Shown here: positions 35,001 through 42,558 of the stretch, in pieces
Layout: each line of letters opens with the position of its first letter
How positions within the stretch are numbered: the stretch's first letter is position 1
NCBI GenBank assembly: GCA_947184155.2
Contig: CAMXCT020001531.1
Location: 53,761 to 117,760 of the forward strand
Direction: 5' to 3'
Source: Cladocopium goreaui
Taxonomy: Eukaryota; Sar; Dinophyceae; Suessiales; Symbiodiniaceae
Length of the DNA stretch: 64,000 nucleotides
The notes under the pieces: generated by a model
Seen by the model: only the letters and a program-made list of their open reading frames with translations
Databases searched by the model: none
What the model was told of the DNA's origin: nothing
Position numbers and translations under genes: made by a program

Positions 35001-38000
35001 TATGGAAAGTCATAAAATTCATGTTCCAAGCTATAGTACTATATCAACCAGAAAAGATGAGTGTGGAGTCACAGTGATTTAAGGGAATCGAAATATGGAT
35101 ATTCATGTAGCTAAACTCAATGTCATAAAAAAAAGACTCCCCCAAGTCATCATCATGTTTGGCTGGGATTCCAACCATCCCCAGTCATGGTAGTAACTTT
35201 ATCTGGTTGGTGGTATACCTACCCCTCTGAAAAATATGACTTCGTCAGTTGGGATGATTATTCCAAAAATATGGGAAAATAAGAAATGTTCCAAACCACC
35301 AACCAGTTATTATATGCTTGCCCACATTACTAGGCATGACGCCCTGGGATTGTAACAGATTTTGACCAAGAACCACAAGGATTGTGGCGCTAATAAATCC
35401 TGGCGAGTCAGATGACCAAACATTGGATTTCATGAGGAACAAAAGCATAGAAAAGCATAGTGAAAAAAATCAGGGGTTGCTGACAAAAAAACGCGGGTTA
35501 ATCATGGATAACACCCACAAATGTTTGGAAGAAAAAGCCGAAAAAAAAAAGGCTGTTGACCAACAGTGAATGGAACTTAACCAACCACAGATCACACATG
35601 TCCCATGGCAAGCAATAGAAATGGAAGGTAAATTATATAGTGAAGGTGACATTTATATACATTTACCCTCTGGTTATTTAACATAGCCATGGGAAATGGC
35701 CCATTTATAGATGGTTTACCTATTCAAAATGGTGATTTTCCATGGCTATGTTAGTCATACAGTAACCAGATGGTATATAGATACATTTCTTGGCTATCGT
35801 CAATTAATCAACCACTTGGAAATCAACACCACACCAGAGTCGTCGAGGCACAGAAGAAGGGAAGATGAAGGTAAAAACGCTACCTTGGGCGAAGACACTT
35901 CGCAGGGATATCATGGGATATCTAGGGATATCTAGTGCGAAACTGCGGTCAATACAGGTTTCAGTCTTGCTGTGCTTAATAGTGGCTTAATGGATCATAA
36001 TTGTGATGGCATTGCCCTCCGGCAATCATTCATGGCTGGGGAATAGATGAAGGGGTTTAATGGGAAAAATGGTCGAACTATGTACGAGGAGTCCTGGGAT
36101 GTTCCGAAACGCAGAAAATCGAACTATAGCTGGGCCATGGCTTCCATAGCTCTGTTGAATTTCCGAAGGGCAGTCGTATGGTTTAGGATATGCCGATTGC
36201 TGGCTCTATGATAACCTCAGAATTTTTTCCGAGATGCTGGGATCTTGACCGGCCACAGTGATTCTTTAGATGTGTGGCTGTGTGGCTACATCATTCTATC
36301 GCTGTTGACCATATCCCATCTTGGATGCTTAGTAAAACTACCTTCTGGTATAATTGAACGTAGCTATGGAAAATCACCATTATTTCTTTTTTGGTACAGT
36401 AAATCAACTATTTCAACTGGGCCATGTTCAAGTTCGCAAACTGTTCGTTTACCCGAGGCCCCAGCACCAAAAAAAACCGGCTGGGGATGGCCAAAAAATC
36501 CCCTGATGGATCGATCCTGGCTCATATTCCCTGTACATCCAATGGAAATATATAGCCGACATCTTACTTTAGCAACTTTAGCCGACATCCAATAGACTCA
36601 TTGCCCTGTGCCAATCAAACATTTTGAAAATTCCACTTTTATGGAGGATTGTTCCATTTTTCAGTGCCAATTTGGGGATGGGTCAATTCAAATCTCTTAT
36701 TGTCTGTTGGGGATTTTAGCATCCATTCCCCAGGCTTTTGACTCTTAGCATCTCTTTGCTGTTTACCCTCTGGTTATTTAACACCGCCATGGAAAATAGC
36801 CCATTGAAATAGATGATGTTCCCAGCTAGAAACCTCCATTTATTTCAGGGATTTTCCAGTTCGCTATGTTAAATCACCAGATAGTACCATCTGGTTATTT
36901 AACATAGTGACATAGCCATGGAAAGATCCACCATTTTTCATAGGTAATGGGCCATTGTCAATAGCTATGTTAGTCATAACCAGATGGTCGTTTTTGGATT
37001 TCCCGGCTCCGCTTGCCGTGTTTGATGACACCAGAGGGTAGACCCCATTTTTTCCAGGTCGATCCTTTCCGAAATCGCTGGGTTTACCCAGTCGCAAAGT
37101 CAGTGACATCTTTGAGGTTCATAAATGTTTATGGTTGAACCCCAAATGGTATACCCTCTGGTGAACTAACATAGCAATGGAAAATGGCCATTTATAGTGG
37201 ATTTTCCCATGAAAAATGGTGATTTTCCATTGCTATGTTAGTTCACCAGAGGGTACGCTATCTCACATGTTTTTTTCTGCTGAACTTCCCATGTTAGCCC
37301 CTTGATGGCTTGAAACCCGAGGGTAGCTCTGTGAGTTGAGTTCACCACTGGCACTGGCCAAGTCAGGGTGATACCATATGGATTTTGTTGGCTATATCCC
37401 ATAGAAAACTACCCTTTGGTAAACATACAAAAAACTATGGAAAATCACCATTTTTTAATGGGAAAATCAACTATGAATGGCTATTTTCAATAGCTATGTT
37501 AAATTACCAGAGGGTATATCCCATAGAAAAATAAGTCTCATCATATTCTCATAGAGTATTAATTCACCAAAATTAAATATTAATGATGGTTATATTTCGA
37601 TGGAATATCATATTCCCATTGTGCGGGGTAATCGAATCTACTCGCTTATATACCATCTTATCAGCAACTATGTTGATTTACATCCCCCTCTCTTAACCCA
37701 ACGACATCCCAACATCTCATATGGTTTGAGTTAAAAACTTCACTTTAGAAAAACAACCAATGAAAAACAAGCAATACATGGCAAGTCTTGGATGCCCTGC
37801 AAAATATATAAAGATCCTTCAGTTGCTTCCTATATTCTCTGGATATACCAGGAATTTAACATAGCTATTGAAACTCATGTCAAAAATAGGTATATCAACT
37901 ATAAATCCACCATTTTCAATCGCAAACTGTTCGCCTACCAGAGGCTATCTGGATGATTCGAACCAGGCCCACCCCCACCTTATCCACCTTCGAACCCGGC

Positions 38001-40887
38001 GGCATCCCGCGTCCTGAAACACGGCACCACCTCCCGACCTCCGCCGCACCAGCGCCACGCCATCCTCCTCCAGGCGGGAAAGGACACACTCCTGGCGCGC
38101 TGCAAGGGCTCCAGAGGTGGCTACAAGGTGTCCCTTGAAATGTGATGGTTGTTGATAGCCCCCAGAAAACTGGTGATTGATGATTCATCATGCTTAATGA
38201 TGATTAATCATGGTTCATAATGGTTCATTATGATGGGATATTTGATATTAATAGTGGCTAATAGTGGTTAATGATGGTTAATCATTGGTTAATTATGGCT
38301 GGTTGGTGGTATACCTACCCCTCTGAAAAATATGAAAGTCCAGTTGGGATGATGAAATTCCCAATATATGGAAAAATAAAATTCATGTTCCAAACCACCA
38401 ACCAGTATAGATATGTGTGTGTGATATCTGAGTGATATATGTTATATAAACCCTATAGTTCTTGATATAACCTATATGGGATACAAAAAAAAAACGATTT
38501 ATACTTGTTGGATCATGCGGTTATAACTCCAGCCATGAAATATAACTAGTCACTGAGTGGGATGATCCTCCAAGTAAGTCACTTTCCTGTAAGCTGGTGC
38601 CTCAGCTCGTTAGCTAAGTTGCTGAGACGGAGCAACAAGTCGGAGAAATTGGGTTTGAACATGATGTACCCACCAAAATATGGATTCACCATGCGGCATA
38701 TTTTCAAGATCAATAATTGAGGCATAACTGTTTAACCATAAACAATTGAATTTCAGTTTTTGCGAGTTAAATGCATTATGATAACAAAATCACGTGTTTG
38801 GCGGGTAGCCTTTCGGACTTGCATTGCTAGTCTCAGACGCCCTTCATTTTTGTTACACCGTGTTTGAAGAGTAGGTGGTAGCAATCACCAGCCTTTAGAA
38901 AGAAACATCTATAGGGCCGCTAACACCTACCGTTCACCAAACGGTTGATTCAGAGATCACGAAACCGGTATCTACACTCCCAATGTTATCGAAGATGACC
39001 AACACATCAATTGAAATTGAAGCAGTTGTCCATGTTCTATATACTTTGACTTTGAATATAACTATATTCATAAATCATCATAAATCACTATAGGTTCACA
39101 TTGCTCGTGCATCCCAAAGCTTGAAGGCCTAAAAAAACCTCTCCTTCCAAGGATTTTGATGTCGTCCAATGGTCACCACAGGCTGCGGTCGCCACAGATA
39201 CATCAGAGGCGCACGGATTTTGGCGAAGTTCATCCTGGGCTGCGGACACTGCGACTTCCCACTTTCGCCAGCCAAGATGGGGATATCAGTGGCCATTTCA
39301 GGTACCGATAAAAGTTGAAGCTACCAGAATAAGAGGTCTATGTCAAGGCTATGTAAGGTGATTTGCCCCTGAAATATGGCTTTCTATATCTTTATATGGT
39401 ACCTCCATTTTAGGGTCAAAATTCCTATTGACCATTGGGTGTATAATTGGTATATTTTTAAGGATGTAATGGGGATCAGCACCCCGCACAGCCCGTTGAG
39501 CGTGTTCACTGTTGAAACCCTGCACGTCACCATTCATGAGCCGTCATAGATTTAAAACCGCCAAAATTTTAGAAAACAAAGAAAACGCAAACGCTATTGC
39601 TGTGGTAGCAAAACTTTAATGAAGCCCCAATAAGCCCATGTTATTGGGGGGATCATCTTTAAGGGGGGGTGGTTGAACCCTATGATACAACATTTTTGAT
39701 CTTCAATACATAGATGGAAACATCTTGGAACCCTGAACATATCTATATGGCTCTATATGGTGGCATATTTACCTACATCACCGAGTCATTCTTGGGTGGT
39801 AAATTTTGCTTACAAAAACCATACATTGGTCGCATTTGTGATGGGATCAATATGACCACTGGACCAAAAACCATTGATTCACACACTGAAAATTCACAGG
39901 AGCTGCATGACAAGAAACAGGAAACTGGGGAGTGAATCCAAAAGATGCCATGGGACAAAGCCACTGGATTTGGGGAAGCAAGGTTACTCCAGGCCGGCCA
40001 GAGGTTATACTAACTTGTGGGTATAAGCATGGTTATAAACCCCCATGTTTGTTGGGATATAACCCATATAGCTATGGTATACTATGGTACTATACTGTGT
40101 CCACTTATAACTGGATGTGCACTTCCAAGTAGGCCTTTTGTTTTTTTTAACCCTCCGGTAATTTGTGACATAGCTACGGTATAGAAGGCCCATTTAGTTC
40201 GATGATTTACCCATTAGTTTTATTTGGCGATTGTCCATGGCTATCAGTTTTGTGAAGAAGGTCACATATCCGGATTTATGTAATATGATATGAATGACCG
40301 TCATGATTTATATAATAAGATTTATGTTTATAATATCACGTATATATATATAATTATATAAAATCAAATAAGATATAAATATAATAAGGCCATTTGGGGA
40401 TGATGTCCCTATATAATATACACTGTCACCACAGTGACGTCACGACTTGAGGTCATGATTTTTTGTTTTGTGTCATGTCATAACCCTCCGAACTTCGAAC
40501 CATCAAATCACGGCCCCAAAACATCCTGGTTGGTGGTGCAAAAACCATCTTGAAAAATAGGAGTTCGTCAATGGGGTTGGGATGACATCCCATATATGAA
40601 ATGGACAATAAAATTCATGTTCCAAACCACCAACCAGATATTGTCATTAAGCATTATTAACCACTATTAACCACTATTTTTATGTCCCAACCAGCTCTAA
40701 AACATAGTTTCATAACAAGCCTCAAATATTCCTCCACCGCGAAGTGGAAGATGATGTCCGGCACATCGGATTTCAAGATCCGCGCTCCCGTGCTCCAGCG
40801 ACGCGCCGAAGCGGACGCGCGCGCGCCAGAGACGCCGGAGACGCGCCGCCATTGCGCGGTCGCACGCAAGAAGGCCATGGTCGACAT
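22881..40887 (-). CDS. lplA: Lipoate-protein ligase A gene (14 exons), mitochondrial
   Basis: Ligates free lipoate, via lipoyl-AMP, to lysines of 2-oxoacid dehydrogenase E2 and glycine-cleavage H proteins. Fourteen minus-strand exons were joined by homology to the bacterial LplA family and by frame: 1,125 nt, 374 codons plus TAG. Residues 1-40 have many Arg and no acidic residue, a likely mitochondrial presequence. The catalytic domain follows: HFAVEEYLR; LWRPQPVVTIGRHQNPWK (68-86); lipoate-binding RRRSGGGAVF (102-111); GRND (155-158); KKISGSAFK with the conserved Lys166; HHGTIL; LQAKGIASVGARVMNL; then the C-terminal domain (SWRLGKTPEFSH, IFTDALFP). Length after the presequence equals E. coli LplA. 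Thirteen introns use GA (6), GT (4) and GC (3) donors, all with AG acceptors. About 94% of the span is intron, filled with hairpin repeats. An ATG 30 nt upstream (40917) is an alternative start. Confidence 0.93.
23353..23483. repeat. 13-bp tandem repeat in intron 13
   Basis: Unit ATATTGACATCAT repeated about ten times almost exactly, with one CTC variant. Confidence 0.95.
23540..23590 (-). CDS. lplA: lplA exon 13
   Basis: VQGVIEDATIFTDALFP, matching the family segment around VFTDSLNP. GA donor (CCG|GATGTT), acceptor GCTGAG. The frame happens to stay open upstream to a good TTTTGTAG site at 23667, an alternative acceptor that would add 25 codons. Confidence 0.85.
24612..24685 (-). CDS. lplA: lplA exon 12
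   Basis: KTPEFSHQFETRIDGVGVFD then VHLK, matching FGQAPAFSH...GGVELHFDV of E. coli LplA. Acceptor CCGAG|GA; donor AAA|GTGGTG. Confidence 0.9.
25130..25290 (-). CDS. Open coding-like segment inside lplA intron 11
   Basis: Minus frame AGVSTTWGKLFGMQRPERRH, then ISLDGLKWLAGFEQ, is open but fits nowhere in LplA. It could be a nested gene fragment, an alternative exon or chance. Confidence 0.3.
25598..25701. repeat. Hairpin family 1, degenerate copy
   Basis: GTGATTTAACATTGTGATGG to AAATCAGCAGAGGGTG keeps the family layout with many changes; an old copy. Confidence 0.5.
26056..26180. repeat. Hairpin family 5 copy (intact)
   Basis: Ends TACAATGTGGGGCCCCCA and GGGGCCCCACATTGTA; the arms pair over most of 125 bp. 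Lies in lplA intron 11, 60 bp from exon 11. Confidence 0.85.
26241..26280 (-). CDS. lplA: lplA exon 11 (40 nt)
   Basis: ELVAELSDKSWRL plus one base. With exon 12 it gives SWRLGKTPEFSH, matching SWEWNFGQAPAFSH. The join needs a GA donor (TTGG|GACACT), and the phase then fits exactly. Confidence 0.85.
26343..26463 (-). repeat. Dispersed repeat family 7, copy 2
   Basis: GGCAGTGTGTCAAAACCTTG on the minus strand followed by the same GGTGAACATCAAAATAGCTG block as at 10200-10315. Confidence 0.85.
26470..26900 (-). CDS. Coding-like segments inside lplA intron 10
   Basis: Two minus frames with coding character overlap end to end: 26690-26900 (GDALVLSLSDPVVLELCERA, then LIECQNLLWQTKDSELLTL) and 26470-26700 (AEKKLSVEQKVKEQHKTRKG, then KVKMIDIGEGSEHGKG). 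An intron or a frameshift would be needed to join them. Neither matches LplA. A nested gene, a retrogene fragment or alternative exons are possible. Confidence 0.4.
26907..26967. repeat. Hairpin family 1, right half
   Basis: Only the centre and right arm remain (GTGATTTTCCATAGTTATGT to TTTACCAGAGGGTA). Confidence 0.8.
27188..27716. repeat. Irregular tandem array with C-rich spacers
   Basis: A conserved 40-bp block (AGCAGCACGTACATAAGCAG plus CGTAACATGAACGTTATTGC) recurs about eight times, alternating with CCCCACCCCACCCCAACCCC spacers of varying length. On the minus strand the spacers are GGGGTGGGG runs that could form G-quadruplexes. Lies in lplA intron 10. Confidence 0.9.
28636..28738. repeat. 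Hairpin family 2 copy
   Basis: CTGGTTGGTGGTTTCAACCA to CCAAACCACAAACCAG. Lies 44 bp inside intron 10 from the exon 10 donor. TAGC occurs on both sides. Confidence 0.9.
28783..28848 (-). CDS. lplA: lplA exon 10
   Basis: FRERHGATEPLEEVTERSEL then TR: the variable linker before the SWxxG segment, with the expected length. GC donor (CGA|GCGGAA) and GAG acceptor. The frame is open on both sides, so the ends could shift. Confidence 0.75.
29311..29367 (-). CDS. lplA: lplA exon 9
   Basis: ESFPKLTHQQLCDALIEAA, matching LLPGITHEQVCEAITEA of E. coli LplA residue for residue in length. GT donor (GCT|GTGAAA), acceptor CCGAG|GAAAGC. Confidence 0.88.
29654..29722 (-). CDS. Coding-like segment inside lplA intron 8
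   Basis: Minus frame EPPWNWIVDGLDLQQYLRAI then IPG, with an AG acceptor and a clean GT donor (CCCAG|GTAAAT). It has no counterpart in LplA. It may be an alternative exon or a relic. Confidence 0.4.
29917..29979 (-). CDS. lplA: lplA exon 8
   Basis: DKRKLQAKGIASVGARVMNL then R, matching KKKLAAKGITSVRSRVTNL. GA donor (CGA|GAAGCT), acceptor ACGAG|GACAAG. Confidence 0.93.
30221..30388 (-). CDS. Coding-like segment inside lplA intron 7
   Basis: Minus frame ETGAELTADQRRPSPRDDLL, then VWDDWDASCLRVHCYVFQQG, ending in TGA at 30221-30223, with a CTCCAAG acceptor at 30389. It does not match LplA. A nested or relic coding piece. Confidence 0.4.
   Translation of the reverse strand, partial: LQETGAELTADQRRPSPRDDLLCQKPEVWDDWDASCLRVHCYVFQQGAASCAICG
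30766..30865. repeat. Hairpin family 2 copy
   Basis: CTGCTTGGGGGTTGAGCCTA to CCAAACCACCAACCAG. Confidence 0.85.
31231..31273 (-). CDS. lplA: lplA exon 7 (43 nt)
   Basis: IDTDLTALQRYLTP, matching NADLSRLANYLNP. GA donor (CCG|GAGCCC), acceptor CCTTAG|GATC. Confidence 0.9.
31429..32177. other. Intron 6 sequence with decayed hairpin elements
   Basis: Family 1-like remnants near 31429-31500 and a related hairpin at 31723-31825 (ends ATGCTCTGCA and TGCAGAGCAT). An AACATATATT run lies at 31965-32000. No exon assigned. Confidence 0.5.
32178..32307. repeat. Hairpin family 1 copy, divergent centre
   Basis: TACCCTCTGATGAACTAAGA to AAATTACCAGAGGGTA. The TTTGCGAAC/GTTCGC blocks near each end pair with each other. 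Confidence 0.8.
32669..32757 (-). CDS. lplA: lplA exon 6 (catalytic lysine)
   Basis: DLTHEDKKISGSAFKHAPDR to SLHHGTI plus two bases. Holds the KxSGSA motif (Lys166) and HHGT. GT donor (CATCTT|GTTTCT); with exon 7 it gives HHGTILLIDTDL. Acceptor TTTAAG|GACC. Confidence 0.95.
32785..32889. repeat. Hairpin family 1 copy (intact), next to exon 6
   Basis: TACCCTCTGGTTATGTCTAA to TTTACCAGAGGGTA. Its edge is 27 bp from the exon 6 acceptor, so it occupies the 3' end of intron 5. Confidence 0.9.
33031..33148. repeat. Hairpin family 3 copy
   Basis: TGGGTTTGTTCGAAAATGGG to TATTTTCAGACCAACCCA, diverged from 8081-8190. Confidence 0.8.
34240..34560. repeat. Trinucleotide and TATCTA microsatellites
   Basis: CTC/CAT runs pass into TATCTATATC repeats. 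It sits inside intron 5, ending 40 bp from exon 5. Confidence 0.95.
34600..34686 (-). CDS. lplA: lplA exon 5
   Basis: DFHIDRNLDTVLGALRRLGI to AEKKGRND, 29 residues, matching EYDKTIS...LGVSAEASGRND. GC donor (GAT|GCTTGG), acceptor CCAACCAG|GACT. Confidence 0.95.
34933..35051. repeat. Hairpin family 2 copy with insertion
   Basis: CTGGTTGGTGGTATATCTAC to ATATCAACCAG; CTATAGTACTATAT interrupts the right arm. The flank at 34733-34835 carries the CCATAGGAAAA/GGTTAAT module. Confidence 0.85.
35203..35306. repeat. Hairpin family 2 copy (intact)
   Basis: CTGGTTGGTGGTATACCTAC to CCAAACCACCAACCAG, flanked on both sides by TTAT. Confidence 0.9.
35664..35775. repeat. Hairpin family 1 copy
   Basis: TACCCTCTGGTTATTTAACA to AACCAGATGGTA; both arms use the CATAGCCATGG block. 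Confidence 0.88.
36339..36458. repeat. Hairpin family 1, divergent copy
   Basis: TACCTTCTGGTATAATTGAA to GTTCGTTTACCCGAGG; family blocks are recognisable but the ends are changed. A related remnant lies at 36105-36175. Confidence 0.65.
36764..36886. repeat. Hairpin family 1 copy
   Basis: TACCCTCTGGTTATTTAACA to AAATCACCAGATAGTA; CCCAGCTAGAAACCTCCAT centre variant. It shares its last bases with the next copy. Confidence 0.82.
36885..36988. repeat. Hairpin family 1 copy, abutting the previous one
   Basis: TACCATCTGGTTATTTAACA to CATAACCAGATGGT. Directly followed (36990-37039) by another right-arm remnant ending CACCAGAGGGTA, suggesting insertion of one copy into another. Confidence 0.82.
37077..37109 (-). 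CDS. lplA: lplA exon 4 (33-nt microexon)
   Basis: MSLTLRLGKPS, filling exactly the gap between RRRSGGG and DFHIDRN (family: FTFMAGKP). GA donor (AGC|GATTTC), acceptor TCAAAG|ATG, phase 0 at both ends. Hairpin copies lie on both sides. Confidence 0.8.
37152..37255. repeat. Hairpin family 1 copy with perfect arms
   Basis: The outer 34 bp of each arm are exact complements, including two blocks that differ from other copies (GGTGAAC and ATAGCAATGG). It starts 43 bp from exon 4. Confidence 0.93.
37410..37516. repeat. Hairpin family 1 copy with 14-bp flanking duplication
   Basis: TACCCTTTGGTAAACATACA to AAATTACCAGAGGGTA. TATCCCATAGAAAA stands on both sides, a likely target duplication. Confidence 0.88.
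37846..37946. repeat. Hairpin family 1, variant ends
   Basis: TACCAGGAATTTAACATAGC to GCCTACCAGAGGCTA. Ends 50 bp from exon 3. Confidence 0.7.
37996..38091 (-). CDS. lplA: lplA exon 3 (lipoate-binding loop)
   Basis: ECVLSRLEEDGVALVRRRSG then GGAVFQDAGCRR. RRxSGGGxV is the family hallmark. The next motif, normally HDLGN, reads QDAGC. The donor is uncertain: GT (CGG|GTTCGA, used here), GC five codons earlier or GA (GCGG|GATGCC). Acceptor CGCCAG|GAGTGT. Confidence 0.88.
38299..38405. repeat. Hairpin family 2 copy (intact)
   Basis: CTGGTTGGTGGTATACCTAC to CCAAACCACCAACCAG; GGTTAAT words on the left flank (38215-38298). Confidence 0.9.
39144..39234 (-). CDS. lplA: lplA exon 2
   Basis: MNFAKIRAPLMYLWRPQPVV then TIGRHQNPWK, matching [22 protein letters not shown] in spaced alignment. 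GA donor (AAG|GAGAGG), acceptor GCCCAG|G. Confidence 0.95.
40149..40260. repeat. Hairpin family 1, degenerate copy
   Basis: AACCCTCCGGTAATTTGTGA and a loosely paired right part; old copy in intron 1. Confidence 0.5.
40526..40637. repeat. Hairpin family 2 copy
   Basis: CTGGTTGGTGGTGCAAAAAC to CCAAACCACCAACCAG, in lplA intron 1, 83 bp from exon 1. ATTAACC words follow. Confidence 0.9.
40721..40887 (-). CDS. lplA: lplA exon 1 (start, presequence)
   Basis: MSTMAFLRATAQWRRVSGVS opens an Arg/Ala/Ser-rich leader with no acid before Asp41; then RILKSDVPDIIFHFAVEEYL, matching RLLISDSYDPWFNLAVEE. GC donor (TTGAG|GCTTGT): the leftover AG plus the first G of exon 2 makes Arg. A plus-strand frame over the same bases is open but matches nothing. 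Confidence 0.9.
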
Positions 40888-41113
40888 GGCACAGTTGGAA
40901 CCCCCGAAAAAAATCATGTGGGATGCAGGTGATCGTCATGGTCACCATTTGTTCATTGGAGTTTGGGAGGATCATTGATCATCTTTATAGATTCCAGAGT
41001 GGGATCTAATACAGATTTTTTATGATTTTTTATGATATATAGCCCAACAAAAAAGGGCCAAGAAACTTATCTAAGACACTCAAATATGTCTGGGCCTTTT
41101 GAGCAAGAGAATG

Positions 41114-41295
41114 TCAGGCCGCTGACGTCTGTGTCCGTGTCTTCTTCAACATGTATTTAGGCAATGTTGAGACACCTTCTGTGAATGATGTCGCGTTCTT
41201 CTGTTGCTGCTCCCTTTTGATCTCAACATGGTCGATTGGAACATGGAGTCGAAAGCTGCCTTTCAGTCGGGCGGAAGTTGTCCAAGTTGCCGGTG
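41114..41295 (-). CDS. Terminal exon of the gene upstream of lplA
   Basis: Minus frame to a TGA at 41114-41116: SARLKGSFRLHVPIDHVEIK, then NATSFTEGVSTLPKYMLKKT. It has a good pyrimidine-rich acceptor (TTTTCGACAG) at 41296. The stop lies about 200-230 bp before the lplA start, so the two genes are tandem on the same strand, as usual for dinoflagellate arrays processed by trans-splicing. Family not recognised. Confidence 0.65.
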
Positions 41296-42095
41296 CTGTC
41301 GAAAACAGGCTGACAGGAGGAAAGCACCAGAAACATCCAAAAACTGCTTCTGTTTTTCCACCTTTGGTCACCCTTATCAATGCAACTGAGCCATGAAAAT
41401 ACCCCTATCCTAATGAAATACTGGCTGGTCTGGTTCATAAGTATCCCTATGGCCCAAGAAGCCACAAAAATAGCCTCCCTATTTCGAAAAACCCATCGAC
41501 AGGGCAAGCCTTTCCTTATGATTCAATTGGCTATGGATGTTATGGCCATCCTGTCACATTACCAAGTATATCACCAGTTTTGATACTTAAAACTTAAAAC
41601 CGTTTAGTAAATGATGGTGTCAAATTCCAGGTATCCATAGGTATCCAACCACGAAACTGAGTGGTTAATTGCTGCTGAAAAATATCCCAATAAAATTATC
41701 CTTATGCTATCCGTATTTCATCGTATTTCTGTATAATTATGTAATTAACTAACCAACAAAATTGTCACAAACACCACTTTTGATTCCGTCCAGACTCCGA
41801 ACAAAAATGATCATTGAATCCTTCCCACTAGTAAAGCAAAAGGATCGTTCCCATTCTTTATGGGTGGACTTTTAACCGTCAATTTATATGGATTGGATGG
41901 TTTATGACATTGGTGTAAATCACCATTGTTGCTGGTTAAATCACCCTATATCTTGATGGTTAAACTCCTATGAAAAATTTGAACTAATCATCAATCCTGT
42001 TACAGTCACTATAATCCTGTTGTGTCCATTATTATCATGTCGTATTCATTCTGATCCCTATTACTATCCATCATAACCCCTTATTGGAATCCCAC

Positions 42096-42201
42096 CTGGA
42101 CATCTTCCGACAAAACATGGGGTGCCTCCTCGTCGCTTTCGGGGACCTCCTCTTCTGCAATCTGTTGCCTTGGGAGATTCGGCACTTTTTCGATCATGTT
42201 C
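42096..42201 (-). CDS. Exon, acidic segment of upstream gene
   Basis: MIEKVPNLPRQQIAEEEVPE, then SDEEAPHVLSEDVQ, between AATCCTAG and a GT donor (GTCCAG|GTGGGA). Probably the same gene as 41114-41295. Low-complexity acidic; no family. Confidence 0.65.
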
Positions 42202-42432
42202 CTAGGATTTTCCCATTGGTTTGACACATCTATATCAGTTTACCCTGAACGTATAGTCCATAAAATCAGCATGAAATCCCATACAATCATAATCAATCAT
42301 ACATATAATCCATATAATCCATATAGATTTCCATTAAGTCACCATTAAATCAGCATTAAATCACCATTTTCCCATCTGTTTTCCCACCATCTTCCCATCT
42401 CCCATACGTTTTTTTTTTGCCCGAGAAACGAC

Positions 42433-42497
42433 CAGGACAGGCGACGCACCCTGGGAGCGCGCTGCGCCACGCCCACCAAGCGCTCCAGGCAATCGGC
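42433..42497 (-). CDS. Exon of upstream gene
   Basis: ADCLERLVGVAQRAPRVRRL, then SW, between GGTGCAG and a GT donor (GTCCTG|GTCGTT). Confidence 0.55.
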
Positions 42498-42558
42498 CTG
42501 CACCAGGAATTTACTGGCCATTTTCAATAGCTATGTAACAAATTACCAGAGGGTATAT

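Noticed and set aside
40682..40978. Plus-strand 98-codon frame with good codon bias
   Set aside because: It overlaps ligase exon 1; only the minus strand matches LplA and splices in phase to exon 2.
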